This document shows, in pieces, positions 7,326 to 7,446 of a stretch of DNA of 7,446 bases; positions within the stretch are counted from its first letter, which is position 1, and each line of letters begins with the position of its first letter. Source of the DNA: an uncultured Bacteroidota bacterium (lineage in GTDB: Bacteria > Bacteroidota > Bacteroidia > Chitinophagales > S012-47); assembly GCA_913062655.1 (NCBI GenBank), contig CAJXXO010000129.1, positions 1-7,446 of the forward strand, given 5' to 3'. The translations under genes and the position numbers were made by a program. A model generated the notes under the pieces. It did not search any database and had not been told where the DNA came from. It worked only from the letters and a program-made list of their open reading frames with translations.

Positions 7326-7446
7326 ATGAAACACCTCGGCATTTCCGGTGGCGGCACTAAGATCACCGGACTATTTGGCGCAGCCGAAGCACTGCTACTC
7401 GATCAGCAATACCAACCAGACCTCATTTCCGGCATCAGTGCAGGCG
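7326..7446 (+). CDS. Patatin-like phospholipase, N-terminal fragment (3' end off the window)
   Basis: Forty codons are visible from ATG 7326 to the right edge. MKHLGISGGGTKITG carries the glycine-rich oxyanion-hole loop (Gly8-Gly10, Lys12), and LISGISAG carries the GxSxG nucleophile elbow with Ser38. Their order and roughly 28-residue spacing are typical of patatin-like lipid acyl hydrolases, which use a Ser-Asp dyad; the Asp would lie beyond the window. In the usual GGGx(K/R)G loop a Gly follows the basic residue, while here it is Ile13. There is no signal peptide, so the N-terminus looks cytoplasmic. The gene follows the small lipoprotein gene by 46 bp on the same strand; a weak TATATTCA upstream could be a separate -7 element. 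The family call is strong, but substrate and role cannot be read from this fragment. Confidence 0.9.
   Translation, partial: MKHLGISGGGTKITGLFGAAEALLLDQQYQPDLISGISAG

Noticed and set aside
1..7446. Mobile element, CRISPR array, tRNA or rRNA gene
   Set aside because: Reading both strands showed no transposase or integrase, no regularly spaced direct repeats, no tRNA cloverleaf and no rRNA-like segment.

Overview
The window looks like ordinary chromosomal DNA from a member of the Bacteroidota, most likely the Saprospiria (Lewinella/Haliscomenobacter-like). The evidence is: a subtilisin-like protease ending in a type IX secretion (T9SS) sorting domain with a YPNP motif; a large exported protein opening with the THLMGGEIRYE and DCCRN motifs common in secreted proteins of this phylum; a WPGDTDND...LPIGLAYG dockerin-like motif that I associate with Saprospiria from memory; TAnnTTTG-type -7 promoter elements; and no clear Shine-Dalgarno sequences. 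The genus assignment is inference.

Layout. Positions 1-1195 (minus) hold the N-terminal 398 codons of a large exported protein whose 3' end lies beyond the left edge. A 203-bp divergent spacer follows, with a good TAnnTTTG element for the next gene. Positions 1399-4311 (plus) encode a complete one-piece glycine dehydrogenase (decarboxylating), GcvP. A 12-bp bidirectional hairpin terminator fills the 31-bp gap to the convergent gene at 4343-6949 (minus), a secreted S8 (subtilisin-like) protease with propeptide, CARDB-like domain, jelly-roll-like domain and T9SS tail. A 147-bp divergent spacer separates it from a 60-residue predicted lipoprotein (7097-7279, plus). After 46 bp comes the first 40 codons of a patatin-like phospholipase (7326 to the right edge, plus).

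How the genes relate. The five genes do not form an obvious pathway. Two minus-strand genes make cell-surface or secreted proteins; gcvP is a cytoplasmic one-carbon metabolism gene without its gcvT, gcvH or lpd partners here; the lipoprotein and patatin genes are codirectional and may be cotranscribed. No RNA gene, mobile element, CRISPR array or integration site was seen. I did not find a convincing undescribed system. The most notable points are the dockerin-like module with a shift in base composition at its boundary, and a small lipoprotein gene whose best promoter implies a leaderless or nearly leaderless mRNA.
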